NCBI GenBank assembly: GCA_937929935.1
Contig: CALFUL010000003.1
Coordinates: 1-64,000 of the forward strand
Length of the DNA stretch: 64,000 nucleotides
Reading direction: 5' to 3'
Source of the DNA: an uncultured Flavobacteriaceae bacterium
GTDB lineage: Bacteria > Bacteroidota > Bacteroidia > Flavobacteriales > Flavobacteriaceae
Below the pieces are notes generated by a model. That model worked only from the letters and a program-made list of their open reading frames with translations, was not told the DNA's origin and searched no databases. The position numbers were made by a program, and so were the translations under genes. This document shows, piece by piece, positions 54,499 to 63,897 of the stretch (position 1 is its first letter; every line of letters begins with the position of its first letter).

Positions 54499-56091
54499 TT
54501 ACTGATTCATTGTCAATAAAAACTCTTCGTTGTTTTTGGTTTGTTTGAAACGTTGCTCAATAAACTCCATAGCTTCTACAGGGTTCATATCTGCTAGGTA
54601 TTTACGCATGATCCACATACGTTGAATCGTATCTTTATCAAGCAGTAAATCTTCTCTACGTGTGCTAGAAGAAGTAAGATCAATTGCTGGAAAGATTCTA
54701 CGGTTCGATATTTTACGATCTAATTGTAGTTCCATGTTACCAGTACCCTTGAATTCTTCAAAGATCACTTCATCCATTTTAGAACCAGTATCAGTTAAAG
54801 CTGTTGCAATAATTGATAAAGATCCACCACCTTCAATATTACGAGCCGCACCAAAGAAACGTTTTGGCTTGTGTAATGCGTTGGCATCAACACCACCACT
54901 CAATACTTTACCAGATGCTGGTTGTACCGTATTATATGCTCTTGCTAAACGCGTGATAGAATCTAAAAGAATAACCACGTCGTGACCACATTCAACTAAA
55001 CGTTTTGCCTTCTCCAAAACAATATTCGCTACACGAACGTGCTCTGTTGGTTCTTTGTCGAAAGTTGAAGCAACAACTTCGCCTTGTACATTACGTTGCA
55101 TATCAGTAACTTCTTCAGGGCGTTCATCAATTAATAAGATGATCTGATATACTTCTGGGTGATTTGCTGCGATACCATTGGCAATATCTTTCAACAACAT
55201 TGTTTTACCCGTCTTAGGTTGCGAAACAATCATACCCCTTTGTCCTTTTCCAATAGGTGAGAACAAATCGATGATACGTGTTGAAATTGATGATTGACGT
55301 TCAGCTAAGCGAAAACGCTCTTCAGGAAATAATGGTGTCAAGTGTTCAAAAGAAACACGATCTCTAACAATCTTAGGGTCTATACCGTTTATTCTATTTA
55401 CTTTGATTAAAGGAAAATATTTTTCACCTTCTTTTGGTGGGCGAACATTACCCAAAACTGTATCTCCAGTTTTTAAACCAAATAATCTAATTTGAGATTG
55501 AGACACGTAAATATCATCAGGTGATGAAAGGTAGTTGTAATCAGAAGAGCGCAAGAAGCCATAGCCATCTTGCATGATATCTAAAACCCCTTCGCTTTCA
55601 ATAATACTATCAAATTCAAAATCTGGTGCTTTGTATCGGTTTTTTAAATCTTTATCAAAATTGCTCTTGTCATAAGAACCTTTTGGATTTGGCTTTTTAC
55701 CGTTTTGGTTATGTTGATTTTTGTTGGGACCCTTATTTTGATTTGGACTCTGTGGTCTTGGTCTTGGTCTTGGTCTTTTTTCTTCTTTAGGTGTTGCTTC
55801 TGATGTAGCCTCTACAGGCGTAGCAACATCTGTTTTGGTTTCTGCAACTTCTGCTTTCTCAGGCATTGCGGCCTTAGGGGCTGCTTTTGGAGCCGCCTTA
55901 ACCCTTGGTTTTGGAGCCGCTTTTACAGGCTCTTCAGTCTTGATTGCTTTAGGACTTGCTGCTTGGAGGTCTAAAATTTGATAGACTAAATCTAACTTTT
56001 TTAAACTTTTAAACTTTGGTACATTCAAGCTTTTTGCTATTTCCTGAAGTTCAGGTAGCTTTTTCGCTTTTAAATCTGAAATCTCAAACAT
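54499..56091 (-). CDS. rho: Transcription termination factor Rho with disordered N-terminal insertion
   Basis: Rho is a hexameric RNA helicase that ends transcription. The 530-residue chain starts with the Rho_N SAP-like helix ('[37 protein letters not shown]'). A region of about 100 residues rich in Lys, Ala, Pro, Glu, Asn and Gln (residues about 50-150, e.g. '[21 protein letters not shown]') follows. Then come the RNA-binding cold-shock domain ('[13 protein letters not shown]') and the RecA-like motor: Walker A '[11 protein letters not shown]', '[11 protein letters not shown]', R-loop '[12 protein letters not shown]'. The insertion makes it longer than the approximately 420-residue E. coli protein, as is usual for Bacteroidota. 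Confidence 0.97.
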   Translation of the reverse strand: MFEISDLKAKKLPELQEIAKSLNVPKFKSLKKLDLVYQILDLQAASPKAIKTEEPVKAAPKPRVKAAPKAAPKAAMPEKAEVAETKTDVATPVEATSEATPKEEKRPRPRPRPQSPNQNKGPNKNQHNQNGKKPNPKGSYDKSNFDKDLKNRYKAPDFEFDSIIESEGVLDIMQDGYGFLRSSDYNYLSSPDDIYVSQSQIRLFGLKTGDTVLGNVRPPKEGEKYFPLIKVNRINGIDPKIVRDRVSFEHLTPLFPEERFRLAERQSSISTRIIDLFSPIGKGQRGMIVSQPKTGKTMLLKDIANGIAANHPEVYQIILLIDERPEEVTDMQRNVQGEVVASTFDKEPTEHVRVANIVLEKAKRLVECGHDVVILLDSITRLARAYNTVQPASGKVLSGGVDANALHKPKRFFGAARNIEGGGSLSIIATALTDTGSKMDEVIFEEFKGTGNMELQLDRKISNRRIFPAIDLTSSSTRREDLLLDKDTIQRMWIMRKYLADMNPVEAMEFIEQRFKQTKNNEEFLLTMNQ

Positions 56092-56293
56092 TAAAATTGG
56101 ATATAAATTATATTTTTACGAGTATCGTATAGATAAAGAAGTGTATTGTTAGTTGAAAATTACTGGGGGAGAAACCCCTCGTGGTAAGTGTTATAACTAA
56201 GTAACGAAGCAATATTACAAATTATTTTCTTCAATGGCACTATATTTTTCAAAAAGACATGTATTTTTGCTGTTCAATAGGTGAGCAAATATA

Positions 56294-56704
56294 ATGATTC
56301 AAAGAATTCAATCCATTTACATGTTTGTAGTAGTGCTTTTAGCAGGACTACTACCTTTTTTGATTCCGATATGGAATGCAAACGATGGTGTTGAAATTTT
56401 TGCTCAAAATGAACTTTGGATTTCAATTGCATTCTATGCCTCAGCAGCTTTGGCATTGATTGCACTTTTTTTATTTAAAAACAGACAAAATCAATTTGTG
56501 GTAAACAGATTGAATATGATATTAAATCTTTTTTTACTAGGATTTTTCGTTTACCGATCGCTAAACTTATCCGGAGAGGTTTCGACTTCAGAGAAGGGTA
56601 TTGGGATGCTCATTCCTGTATTTTCTATCGTTTTTTTGGTCCTTGCCAATAGGGCTATCAAGAAGGATGAGAATCTTGTAAAATCTGTAGATCGTTTACG
56701 TTAA
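56294..56704 (+). CDS. DUF4293 family membrane protein
   Basis: A 136-residue protein with four predicted membrane helices. The N-terminus 'MIQRIQSIYMFVVVLLAGLLPFL' is diagnostic of DUF4293, a Bacteroidota-specific family often encoded next to rho, as here (divergent from it across about 200 bases). The tail is basic and cytoplasmic ('NRAIKKDENLVKSVDRLR'). Function unknown; the conserved neighbourhood with rho is the only hint. A terminator follows. Confidence 0.93.
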   Translation: MIQRIQSIYMFVVVLLAGLLPFLIPIWNANDGVEIFAQNELWISIAFYASAALALIALFLFKNRQNQFVVNRLNMILNLFLLGFFVYRSLNLSGEVSTSEKGIGMLIPVFSIVFLVLANRAIKKDENLVKSVDRLR

Positions 56705-56734
56705 ACCTAACATCTTAGTATTTATTAGTGCGTG

Positions 56735-56763
56735 AAACCCAGAGATAGTTCTCTGGGTTTTTT
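56735..56763 (+). terminator. Intrinsic terminator after DUF4293 gene
   Basis: Stem AAACCCAGAGA/TCTCTGGGTTT with a TAGT loop, followed by TTT. Confidence 0.88.
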
Positions 56764-56799
56764 ACTTTTTATGTAACCAGTTAGAATACGCATGAAGCA

Positions 56800-58458
56800 T
56801 TAACGTTTTTTTTCAAAAACTTTTTTACCACCAGAGTAGGTTTCTAAAACTTCAATTTGATTCAATTTTGAAGGATCAACTTCAAAGGGGTTATCACTTA
56901 AAATAATAAAATCAGCCAATTTACCCACCGTCAAACTACCTTTCATATTTTCTTCAAAAGACGCGAAGGCGCCATTTATTGTATAGGCCATTAGGGCTTG
57001 TTCTAGAGTGATTTTTTGTTCAGGTACCCAACCATCAGGATTTTTACCATCTAGCGTACGCCGGGTTACAGCGGCATAGATACCAGTTATTGGTGAGCCT
57101 GGAGCAACGGGCCAATCGCTGCCAAAAACAATTTTTGTATTCGCATTTATCAATGAATTGAATGCGTAGGTTGTTTTGATGCGTTCTGACCCAATATAGG
57201 CCTCAGCCCACCTACCATCATCAATAGCATGATACGGCTGCATACTTGCAATAACCCCTAATTTAGCAAAGCGCTCAATATCTTCTGAAGAAATGTGTTG
57301 GGCATGTTCAAGCCTAAGTCTACGATCTTTAAAACCATTTTCTTTGATAATTTTCTCGTAGCAATTGAGCAATTCATGAATGGCATTATCGCCTATGGCA
57401 TGAACCAGAATTTGAAGATTTTCTTTGTCGGCATTTGAAATCCATTGGTATAAGTTTTCTTTGCTAGTAATGAAAAACCCTTTGTCATTAGGTTTGTCTG
57501 AATACCCCTCTTTAAATGCGGCTGTATGTGAGCCAAGTGATCCATCAACAAAACCTTTAACGGCTCCGGTTTTGATCCATTTATCAGTGTGCTTATTTTT
57601 TTGAGCGGCCTCCTTCCATCTTGGTAAAGGATCGATAGCATAAATACGAATGCCTAATTCGTCTTTTTTTAAAGCGCGTTGATAGGCACTCAAACCTTTT
57701 AAACTATCAACATCATGAACAGAAGTTACACCATGAGATAAAAAGTAATCTGTTGCTACTTTTAATGCATTGTCTTTTTGATGTTCAGTTAATGGCGGAA
57801 TTTTATCAAGCACTAGGTTCATGGCGTTGCTTTTAAGAATACCGGTAGGAAAACCTTTTGCATCACGAACAATCTCTCCGTTGGCCACGTCAGCAGTATT
57901 TTGGTCAATACCTGCGTATTTAAGAGCCGCAGAATTGGCTAAAACCATATGACCGTCAAGACGGTATATGACTACAGGATTCTCTTTTGTAAAATCATCT
58001 ATCCATTCTTTTCTAGGTAATTCTCCACCCCATAGTGTATGGTCCCAATTCCCTTCTAAAATCCAAGTGCCAGCTGATAGTGTTTTAGCAAAATCAGCAA
58101 TACGCTTTGTAAATTCTTCGGGGGTAGCAACGTCGCGAAGCGAAACATTAAGTAAACTATTGCCACCCATCATGAGGTGTACGTGGCTGTCAATAAAGCC
58201 AGGCATTAAAAATTTACCCTTAGCATCAACCACGATAGTGTTTTTAGTGTGTAATTTTTGTATTTCTTTGGATGTGCCAATGGCTGCAATAGTATCACTA
58301 GAAATGGCCATAGCTTGAGCAGTTGTAAAAGAATCGGCAGTCCAAATGGTAGCATTAGTAATAATAATATCTGCTTTTGAATCTTGCTTTTTACAGGATG
58401 AAATTATCGTTAATAGACTGTAGACTAAAACGAAGGATGTTCTTTTTAATAACTTCAT
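56800..58458 (-). CDS. YtcJ-type amidohydrolase lipoprotein (paralogue 2)
   Basis: A 552-residue amidohydrolase, with a lipoprotein signal ending 'TIISSC' (about residue 22). The metal-site motif is 'PGFIDSHVHLMMGGN', followed by 'VKGFVDGSLGSHTAAF', 'LVHAIGDNAIHELL', 'RLEHAQHIS' and 'FGSDWPVAPGSPITGIYAAVTRR'. It shares domain order with the gene at 19289 but the two are clearly diverged. Membrane-anchored periplasmic enzyme of unknown substrate. It lies 27 bases downstream of a YfcE-like phosphoesterase on the same strand and is probably co-transcribed with it. Confidence 0.9.
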   Translation of the reverse strand: MKLLKRTSFVLVYSLLTIISSCKKQDSKADIIITNATIWTADSFTTAQAMAISSDTIAAIGTSKEIQKLHTKNTIVVDAKGKFLMPGFIDSHVHLMMGGNSLLNVSLRDVATPEEFTKRIADFAKTLSAGTWILEGNWDHTLWGGELPRKEWIDDFTKENPVVIYRLDGHMVLANSAALKYAGIDQNTADVANGEIVRDAKGFPTGILKSNAMNLVLDKIPPLTEHQKDNALKVATDYFLSHGVTSVHDVDSLKGLSAYQRALKKDELGIRIYAIDPLPRWKEAAQKNKHTDKWIKTGAVKGFVDGSLGSHTAAFKEGYSDKPNDKGFFITSKENLYQWISNADKENLQILVHAIGDNAIHELLNCYEKIIKENGFKDRRLRLEHAQHISSEDIERFAKLGVIASMQPYHAIDDGRWAEAYIGSERIKTTYAFNSLINANTKIVFGSDWPVAPGSPITGIYAAVTRRTLDGKNPDGWVPEQKITLEQALMAYTINGAFASFEENMKGSLTVGKLADFIILSDNPFEVDPSKLNQIEVLETYSGGKKVFEKKR

Positions 58459-58485
58459 AATGGGTGTCTGATTATTTATTTGATA

Positions 58486-58980
58486 TCAACGCCTTCCTAA
58501 TTCAATAATATTCAAATCTTTGATATCCTCGCCATCAATAACAAATTTTAGCATAGTGCGCATGTGATGAAAACCGTGTTTACCACATGCTCCGGGGTTC
58601 ATGTGTAGCACCCCTCGAGGTTTGTCCCACATGACTTTTAAAATATGTGAGTGTCCGCATATAAATAGTTTTGGCGGATTGTTTTTGATTACTTCACGTG
58701 TTCTCACATTATATTTAGGTGGGTAGCCACCAATATGGGTCATCAGAACATCAACACTTTCACACATGAATCTGTTGTTTTCCGGAAATTCTTTTTGAAT
58801 AATATGATTATCAATATTGCCATATACCCCACGTACAGGTTTTATGGCTGAAAGGGCATCAGTTACGGCTAGCGTGCCAATATCACCAGCATGCCATATT
58901 TCATCTGCTTGACGGGCATGTTTTAGAATGCTATCATCAATATGAGAATGCGTATCAGAAAGCAACAATATTTTTTTCAT
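58486..58980 (-). CDS. YfcE/MJ0936-type metallophosphoesterase
   Basis: A 164-residue calcineurin-like phosphoesterase of the YfcE/MJ0936 branch. Metal ligands: Asp8 and His10 ('LLSDTHSH'), Asp in 'WHAGDIGTL', Asn-Asp type 'GVYGNIDNH', His in 'VLMTHIGG', and 'FICGHSHILKV'. Such enzymes hydrolyse phosphodiesters; the in vivo substrate is unknown. ATG at 58980. It is divergent from truA, with promoter elements between. Confidence 0.94.
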   Translation of the reverse strand: MKKILLLSDTHSHIDDSILKHARQADEIWHAGDIGTLAVTDALSAIKPVRGVYGNIDNHIIQKEFPENNRFMCESVDVLMTHIGGYPPKYNVRTREVIKNNPPKLFICGHSHILKVMWDKPRGVLHMNPGACGKHGFHHMRTMLKFVIDGEDIKDLNIIELGRR

Positions 58981-58987
58981 AAAACTT

Positions 58988-59014
58988 TTGAATCAAAGCA
59001 ACTTTGTATCTTTG
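58988..59014 (+). promoter_or_regulatory. Promoter for truA
   Basis: TTG at 58988-58990 and TATCTTTG at 59007-59014, a 16-base gap slightly shorter than the usual 17-23. The implied transcript starts about 20 bases before the TTG start of truA. Confidence 0.5.
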
Positions 59015-59040
59015 AATTTGCACAAAGCTAAAGAAACCCT

Positions 59041-59793
59041 TTGAGATATTTTGTTCAATTTTCATACTTCGGTAAGGCCTATCATGGTTGGCAAAATCAG
59101 CCTAATGCGATTACCGTACAAGAAATTTTAGAAAAGGCATTCAAAACCCTTTTAAAAAATAAAATTTCACTTATGGGTGCTGGCAGAACAGATGCCGGGG
59201 TTCATGCCAAGCAAATGTTTGCTCATTTTGAAGCTGAAAAAATTACTGATTTTGATGATTTGGTTTTTCGGTTAAATGCGTTGCTTCCTGATGATATTGC
59301 TGTTCAAAGAGTATTTCAAGTTGCTGATGAGGCCCACGCTCGTTTTGATGCTTTAGAACGAACGTATGAATATTGGATATCCCAAGAAAAAAATCCTTTT
59401 TATCAAGATGCAGCGCATTACATTAAAAAACCATTGAACATAGACGCCATGAATCAAGCGGCTAATTTGCTTCTAACATATGAAGATTTTGAATGTTTTT
59501 CAAAATCTAATACTGATGTTCATACCCATTTGTGTACCTTAAAAACGGCAAATTGGCAAATTCAGAATGACCGTTTGGTTTTTACAATTACTGCCAATAG
59601 ATTTCTCAGAAATATGGTGCGGGCTATTGTAGGAACACTACTCGAAGTAGGTACTGGTAAAATTTCATTTGATGATGTAAAAGCTATAATTGAAAGTAAA
59701 GACAGAACCAAAGCAGGACCTTCAGTGCCCGCAAAAGGACTATATTTGATGAACGTAGTATACCCCGAAAAGAGTAGTAAAAAGAATGGATAA
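59041..59793 (+). CDS. truA: tRNA pseudouridine synthase A
   Basis: TruA converts uridines 38-40 in the anticodon arm of tRNAs to pseudouridine. The 250-residue chain has the family start 'RYFVQFSYFGKAYHGWQNQPNAITVQ', the catalytic Asp in 'GAGRTDAGVHAKQ', 'RFDALERTYEYWIS' and 'RNMVRAIVGTLLEVGTGK'. The first codon is TTG at 59041. No ATG lies upstream in frame, and the next ATG (in 'LMGAGRTDAG') would remove the first domain strand, so TTG is preferred. The stop overlaps the ABC exporter start by eight bases, implying translational coupling. Confidence 0.97.
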   Translation: MRYFVQFSYFGKAYHGWQNQPNAITVQEILEKAFKTLLKNKISLMGAGRTDAGVHAKQMFAHFEAEKITDFDDLVFRLNALLPDDIAVQRVFQVADEAHARFDALERTYEYWISQEKNPFYQDAAHYIKKPLNIDAMNQAANLLLTYEDFECFSKSNTDVHTHLCTLKTANWQIQNDRLVFTITANRFLRNMVRAIVGTLLEVGTGKISFDDVKAIIESKDRTKAGPSVPAKGLYLMNVVYPEKSSKKNG

Positions 59794-61555
59794 AGAATCA
59801 TCAGGAAATGCATTTGATTTTTCGCTTTTTAAGCGATTAATGGCGCATACAAAACCCTATAGGACTACTTTTTATGGGGTTGCCATTGTTGCTATATTTT
59901 TGGCTGCCTTTGCTGTATTGACGCCCATTATTTTAAAATTGATAATTGATGAGGCTATTAAGCAGTCAGATGCAGAAAAATTATTGTTTTTAGCCGTAGC
60001 AATGGCGGGCGCATTGTTAGGTCAAGTTTTATGCCAATTAGTGTTTACCTATTATGCCAATTGGTTGGGCGAATCAGTCATAAAAGATGTTCGCATTAAT
60101 TTGTTCAAAAAAATGTTGGGCTTCAAAATGAAGTATTTCGATGATTCTTCATTAGGTGTTTTGGTAACTCGCGCTGTTGCTGATATGCAACGCATTGGAG
60201 AAATTTTCAGTCAAGGCTTTTTTGTCATTGTTGCTGATTTACTGAAAATGCTAGCCGCTGCGATTCTTATGGTTTATATTAACTGGAAGCTTGCCCTTAT
60301 TGTGTTCGCCTTATTACCCATTATTTTATATGCAACGCGTAAATTTCAAAAAGCGATGAAACTCGCATTTATTGAAGTTAGAGCTCAAGTATCAAATTTA
60401 AATTCTTTTGTTCAAGAACGTATTGCCGGTATGAAAATAGTGCAGCTTTTTACCCGAGAGAAAATTGAAAGTGATAATTTCAGAATCATTAATGAGAAAC
60501 ATAAAAAGGCTTGGTTAAAAACAGTGTGGTACAATTCTATTTTCTTTCCAATTGCCGAGATTGTTACCTCAGTGGCTATTGGTTTAGTGGCATGGTACGG
60601 TGGCTTACAAAATGTAGCGAATATTGATGAAGAAATTGCAGGGGCAGTCTTCGCTTATATTTTATGCATTGAAATGTTGTTTAGACCGCTGCGTCAAATT
60701 GCCGATAAGTTTAACACGCTGCAAATGGGTATGGTTGCTGCGAACCGTGTTTTTAAAATTCTAGATACACACAGTATCATTGAAGATAATGGTATGATTG
60801 AAATGCCAAAGGCCAATGGAACTATTGAGTTTTCAGATGTACATTTTGGTTATCTTGAAAACGAAGAGGTTTTACACGGAATTTCATTTAATGTTAAAGC
60901 CGGAGAAACTGTGGCTATAGTAGGAGCAACGGGTGCTGGTAAGTCAACCATTGTCAATTTACTGAATCGTTTTTATGAAATAAATTCAGGAGATATATTA
61001 ATCGATGATATCAATATCAAAGATTTTAAATTAGCGTCACTCAGAAATCAAATTGCCGTAGTGCTACAAGATGTTTTTCTATTTGCTGATACGGTGTTTA
61101 ATAATATTTCTTTGAAGAATGAAAGTATCACTCTAGATGAAATTCAAGAAGCCGCTAAAAAAATAGGAGTTGATGAATTTATCTCAAGTTTACCAGGTGG
61201 CTATCAATACAATGTAAAAGAGCGTGGTTCTATGTTATCAAGTGGTCAACGCCAATTAATTGCATTTTTAAGAGCATATGTTAGCAACCCAAGTATATTG
61301 GTTTTAGATGAGGCAACTTCTTCTGTTGACACCTATTCAGAACAATTAATTCAGCGGGCTACAGAGAAAATTACTGAGGGTAGAACGTCAATAATTATTG
61401 CGCATCGATTGGCAACAATTAAAAAAGCAGATAAAATTATTGTGATGAATGCAGGTCAAATTGTAGAAATAGGCACCCATAATGAACTTCTTCAAAAAGG
61501 GGGGTATTATAATAATTTATATGAGGCTCAGTTTTTGGCTGATGAGGTGGCGTAG
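59786..61555 (+). CDS. MsbA-like ABC exporter (fused permease and ATPase)
   Basis: A 589-residue half-size ABC exporter. An N-terminal membrane domain with six helices ('FYGVAIVAIFLAAFAVLTPIILKLIIDEA' and others) precedes an ATPase domain. The ATPase has Walker A 'GATGAGKST', Q-loop 'VVLQDVFLFADT', signature 'LSSGQRQLIAFLRAY', Walker B 'SILVLDEATSSVD' and the H-loop 'IIAHRLATI'. It would act as a homodimer exporting a lipid or drug-like substrate, as MsbA or LmrA do. It overlaps truA by eight bases, so the two genes are co-expressed without an obvious shared function. Confidence 0.93.
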   Translation: MDKESSGNAFDFSLFKRLMAHTKPYRTTFYGVAIVAIFLAAFAVLTPIILKLIIDEAIKQSDAEKLLFLAVAMAGALLGQVLCQLVFTYYANWLGESVIKDVRINLFKKMLGFKMKYFDDSSLGVLVTRAVADMQRIGEIFSQGFFVIVADLLKMLAAAILMVYINWKLALIVFALLPIILYATRKFQKAMKLAFIEVRAQVSNLNSFVQERIAGMKIVQLFTREKIESDNFRIINEKHKKAWLKTVWYNSIFFPIAEIVTSVAIGLVAWYGGLQNVANIDEEIAGAVFAYILCIEMLFRPLRQIADKFNTLQMGMVAANRVFKILDTHSIIEDNGMIEMPKANGTIEFSDVHFGYLENEEVLHGISFNVKAGETVAIVGATGAGKSTIVNLLNRFYEINSGDILIDDINIKDFKLASLRNQIAVVLQDVFLFADTVFNNISLKNESITLDEIQEAAKKIGVDEFISSLPGGYQYNVKERGSMLSSGQRQLIAFLRAYVSNPSILVLDEATSSVDTYSEQLIQRATEKITEGRTSIIIAHRLATIKKADKIIVMNAGQIVEIGTHNELLQKGGYYNNLYEAQFLADEVA

Positions 61556-61558
61556 ATT

Positions 61559-61586
61559 ATGATTTACTTATATATAAGTAAATCAT
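61559..61586. terminator. Perfect palindrome after the ABC exporter
   Basis: A 28-base perfect palindrome ATGATTTACTTATA/TATAAGTAAATCAT starts three bases after the stop. It lacks a clear T-run, so its role as a terminator is probable rather than certain. Confidence 0.55.
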
Positions 61587-61696
61587 ATTAATTAATACCC
61601 TTAGTGCTAAAATGAAATAACTGTTGTCAATTATTTAATACATTTTAATTTATAATTCTGTAATGTTTCCATTACTGGTATCCGTTAAACATATTA

Positions 61697-61909
61697 TTAT
61701 TTAAACTTCCTTCTCTTTAAAAAAAACTTCTTGAAAAAATACAAGATGGTAGTGCTAAGAATTGAAAAAAGAATTGCAAAAATTACATAATCGATTAAAA
61801 AATAATTCTCTCCTATATTGATTAGAAGTGAATGTTTTTCAAATGAAAGCATAGTAAACCAGAAGATTATATTAATTGCAATTAAAAACAATATGTCTTT
61901 TTTCTTCAT
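61697..61909 (-). CDS. Small membrane protein, third gene of a putative effector cluster
   Basis: A 70-residue protein with two hydrophobic helices ('DILFLIAINIIFWFTMLSF' and 'YFLIDYVIFAILFSILSTTILYFF') and a very basic tail (KKFFLKRRKFK). No family recognised. It follows the 61921 gene after 11 bases, on the same strand, and ends a three-gene run that starts with a large lipoprotein. Its size and membrane nature would suit an immunity protein, but there is no direct support. Confidence 0.5.
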   Translation of the reverse strand: MKKKDILFLIAINIIFWFTMLSFEKHSLLINIGENYFLIDYVIFAILFSILSTTILYFFKKFFLKRRKFK

Positions 61910-61920
61910 AGATTTATTAT

Positions 61921-62517
61921 TTAGCGTGTATCATATTCTCTTTGAAAGAATGCATTATAAAATGTAAATTCCCCTTTTCTAATGTCATTAGTATAAATTT
62001 CAGGAATTTTTTTCTGAACTAAGAAGTCTGGAAATTCATTTAAAAATAAATCAACAGTTAAAATTTTTTTTAACGAATCTATTTCTGATTTGTAAGATTT
62101 TTTTTCAAGCATTATATTTCTAGTAGGAATTCCTGACCACTTGGAAAAATTAGTTTTATTCCTTTTTAATTCAAGGACATGTATATGAAAGTATGGTATT
62201 AGAGTACTTAGGTTAATGCATAATGAATGACTTAAGTTATTAATATGATCATCTTTAATTATTTGCAAGTTGTAGCATATTTCCCCAAGGGCGGTTTTTG
62301 AAAAGTCGTGTACGCAATTAAATTTTTTTTCCAACAATAGTTTATCTAAAAATATCATTACTTTTTTAGCACAATATTCCGCATCAAGCGTCTTACCAAA
62401 ATTTTCAGTTGTTTTATTTTTTAACCATTTTTTAGGATTTCTTATTTCATAAACACCGTTTTGATTCAGGAAATAGAAATCTTTGACTTTATTAAGAAAA
62501 AAAAGTTCTGTAGTCAT
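61921..62517 (-). CDS. Hypothetical protein downstream of a large lipoprotein
   Basis: About 198 residues from the ATG at 62517 (the track begins at a TTG at 62526). A soluble protein with no signal peptide, helical with charged and aromatic segments ('LNKVKDFYFLNQNGVYEIRNPKKWLKNKTTENFGKTLDAEYCAKKVM'). I do not recognise it. It starts about ten bases after the stop of the lipoprotein gene (62527), in the position an immunity or chaperone gene would have. Function unknown. Confidence 0.6.
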   Translation of the reverse strand: MTTELFFLNKVKDFYFLNQNGVYEIRNPKKWLKNKTTENFGKTLDAEYCAKKVMIFLDKLLLEKKFNCVHDFSKTALGEICYNLQIIKDDHINNLSHSLCINLSTLIPYFHIHVLELKRNKTNFSKWSGIPTRNIMLEKKSYKSEIDSLKKILTVDLFLNEFPDFLVQKKIPEIYTNDIRKGEFTFYNAFFQREYDTR

Positions 62518-62526
62518 GTATATCAA

Positions 62527-63897
62527 TTAATCACAATTTTCCTTGCCTGTTTCAAACTTATTTGGAGTAATCTGATATGGATTCCCTCGCTGTACCCTTC
62601 CTCCATCAGACAATTTTCTAAATTCTTCTTTCAAATGTTTTTCGAACCATTTGGTGACATCGTATTCAGTAAAATCTGATTGTTCCCTAAAATGATGAAC
62701 AGTTGCACGAGCGGTATTGTCCAAAGCCTTTGCTGATATTTCTGCCGCGAGACCAGCCGTTGTATGATTTCCGAATCTATCGGTAACCCATGTCTCAAAT
62801 GTTAATAGTGGTATTTTTATCCGATACTTTTGAAAATTGTTAAGAGTGTAAACGCCAACACCCATTTCAAAATCTTTAATACAAGCAGCCTGCCATAATG
62901 ATGTTACTGACTGAAATTTAAAACTTTTACAGTTAGGATAGTATTTTTTTGTCAGATTTTCAGGAATTGCTTCTTCGCTATCAGGTGGATTTTCCGAAAA
63001 AGTTGTTTCACCAGAGGTATAACCATCGGGGTTGGAGCTTCCACCTCCAGCGGTTTCAGCGTAGGTCCATGAAATTTGTGAATTATTAGATCCGCTACCT
63101 GGCACCCAAACCCATTCTGTAGTACTGCCATCGTAGGTAGTTCCATTATATGTTGAACTGTCTCCATTTTGATTATACCAGTCCGTATAGTGGTAGGTTG
63201 TTATTGGAACCCAACCAGAACCTCCCGCGGCACTTCCACCTCCACAACTACCACCGCCTTCACCATCGATATTCAAAGCACATTCTAAGGCACTATCACA
63301 TCGGCTCGTATTAGCTTTTTCTGTACAACCGGCTCTAGCAATTAGTCCAAGACTGTTTACTTCCTCTTCTTCAATTTTTATACTTTCTACACTGTTCAGA
63401 GGTTTTCCCTTTTCATAATGAAAAAGATATTCAGCTTCACCTTGCAAGTTATATAAGTAAGTCATTCCGTGATAGCTTCTTTCTTCTATGTTGAAATAAG
63501 TATAGCCCTTACCATTACTAAAAGACAACATTTTGTTTATGAAGTACTTTATTTCATTTTCCCCTTTGTGCGCTAATACCGTAAAAAACTGACCTTTTAT
63601 TCTTCCTTTATTTGAGTAAGTAACTGGCTTATTTTGTTTTACTTTAAATTCATACCACTGCTTATCATTATAGGTTTTGATTTCAAAATAATCCCAGTTT
63701 ACTTCTATGTTCCTATTGATGTGGCCAGAAATATCCTCAAAATTTTCAAGAGTAAATTCAGCTTCAAATGCTTGCGCGACAGTCAATCGTTGTTCTAAGG
63801 TTTGAGTTTGACCTAACGGTTCAGTCTCACAACCAAGAATTAAAGAAAATATTAACGTTACAATCGCTAGGTATTTAAATGGGTGTATGATTTTCAT
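62527..63897 (-). CDS. Large lipoprotein with Gly/Ser linker and distinct C-terminal domain
   Basis: A 456-residue lipoprotein: signal ending 'LILGC' (Cys23). A beta-rich N-terminal domain (about 40-170) is followed by a Cys-bearing turn 'AGCTEKANTSRCDSALECAL', a low-complexity Gly/Ser/Thr/Asn/Tyr linker (about 205-300, 'GGGSCGGGSAAGGSGWVP'), and a charged C-terminal domain from about 310 ('YYPNCKSFKFQSVTSLWQAACIKDFEMGVGVY' to 'GNPYQITPNKFETGKENCD'). The linker-plus-variable-tail layout is common in surface lipoprotein effectors of Bacteroidota. I recognise no catalytic motif. It starts a run with two small unknown genes close behind it. Confidence 0.7.
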   Translation of the reverse strand: MKIIHPFKYLAIVTLIFSLILGCETEPLGQTQTLEQRLTVAQAFEAEFTLENFEDISGHINRNIEVNWDYFEIKTYNDKQWYEFKVKQNKPVTYSNKGRIKGQFFTVLAHKGENEIKYFINKMLSFSNGKGYTYFNIEERSYHGMTYLYNLQGEAEYLFHYEKGKPLNSVESIKIEEEEVNSLGLIARAGCTEKANTSRCDSALECALNIDGEGGGSCGGGSAAGGSGWVPITTYHYTDWYNQNGDSSTYNGTTYDGSTTEWVWVPGSGSNNSQISWTYAETAGGGSSNPDGYTSGETTFSENPPDSEEAIPENLTKKYYPNCKSFKFQSVTSLWQAACIKDFEMGVGVYTLNNFQKYRIKIPLLTFETWVTDRFGNHTTAGLAAEISAKALDNTARATVHHFREQSDFTEYDVTKWFEKHLKEEFRKLSDGGRVQRGNPYQITPNKFETGKENCD

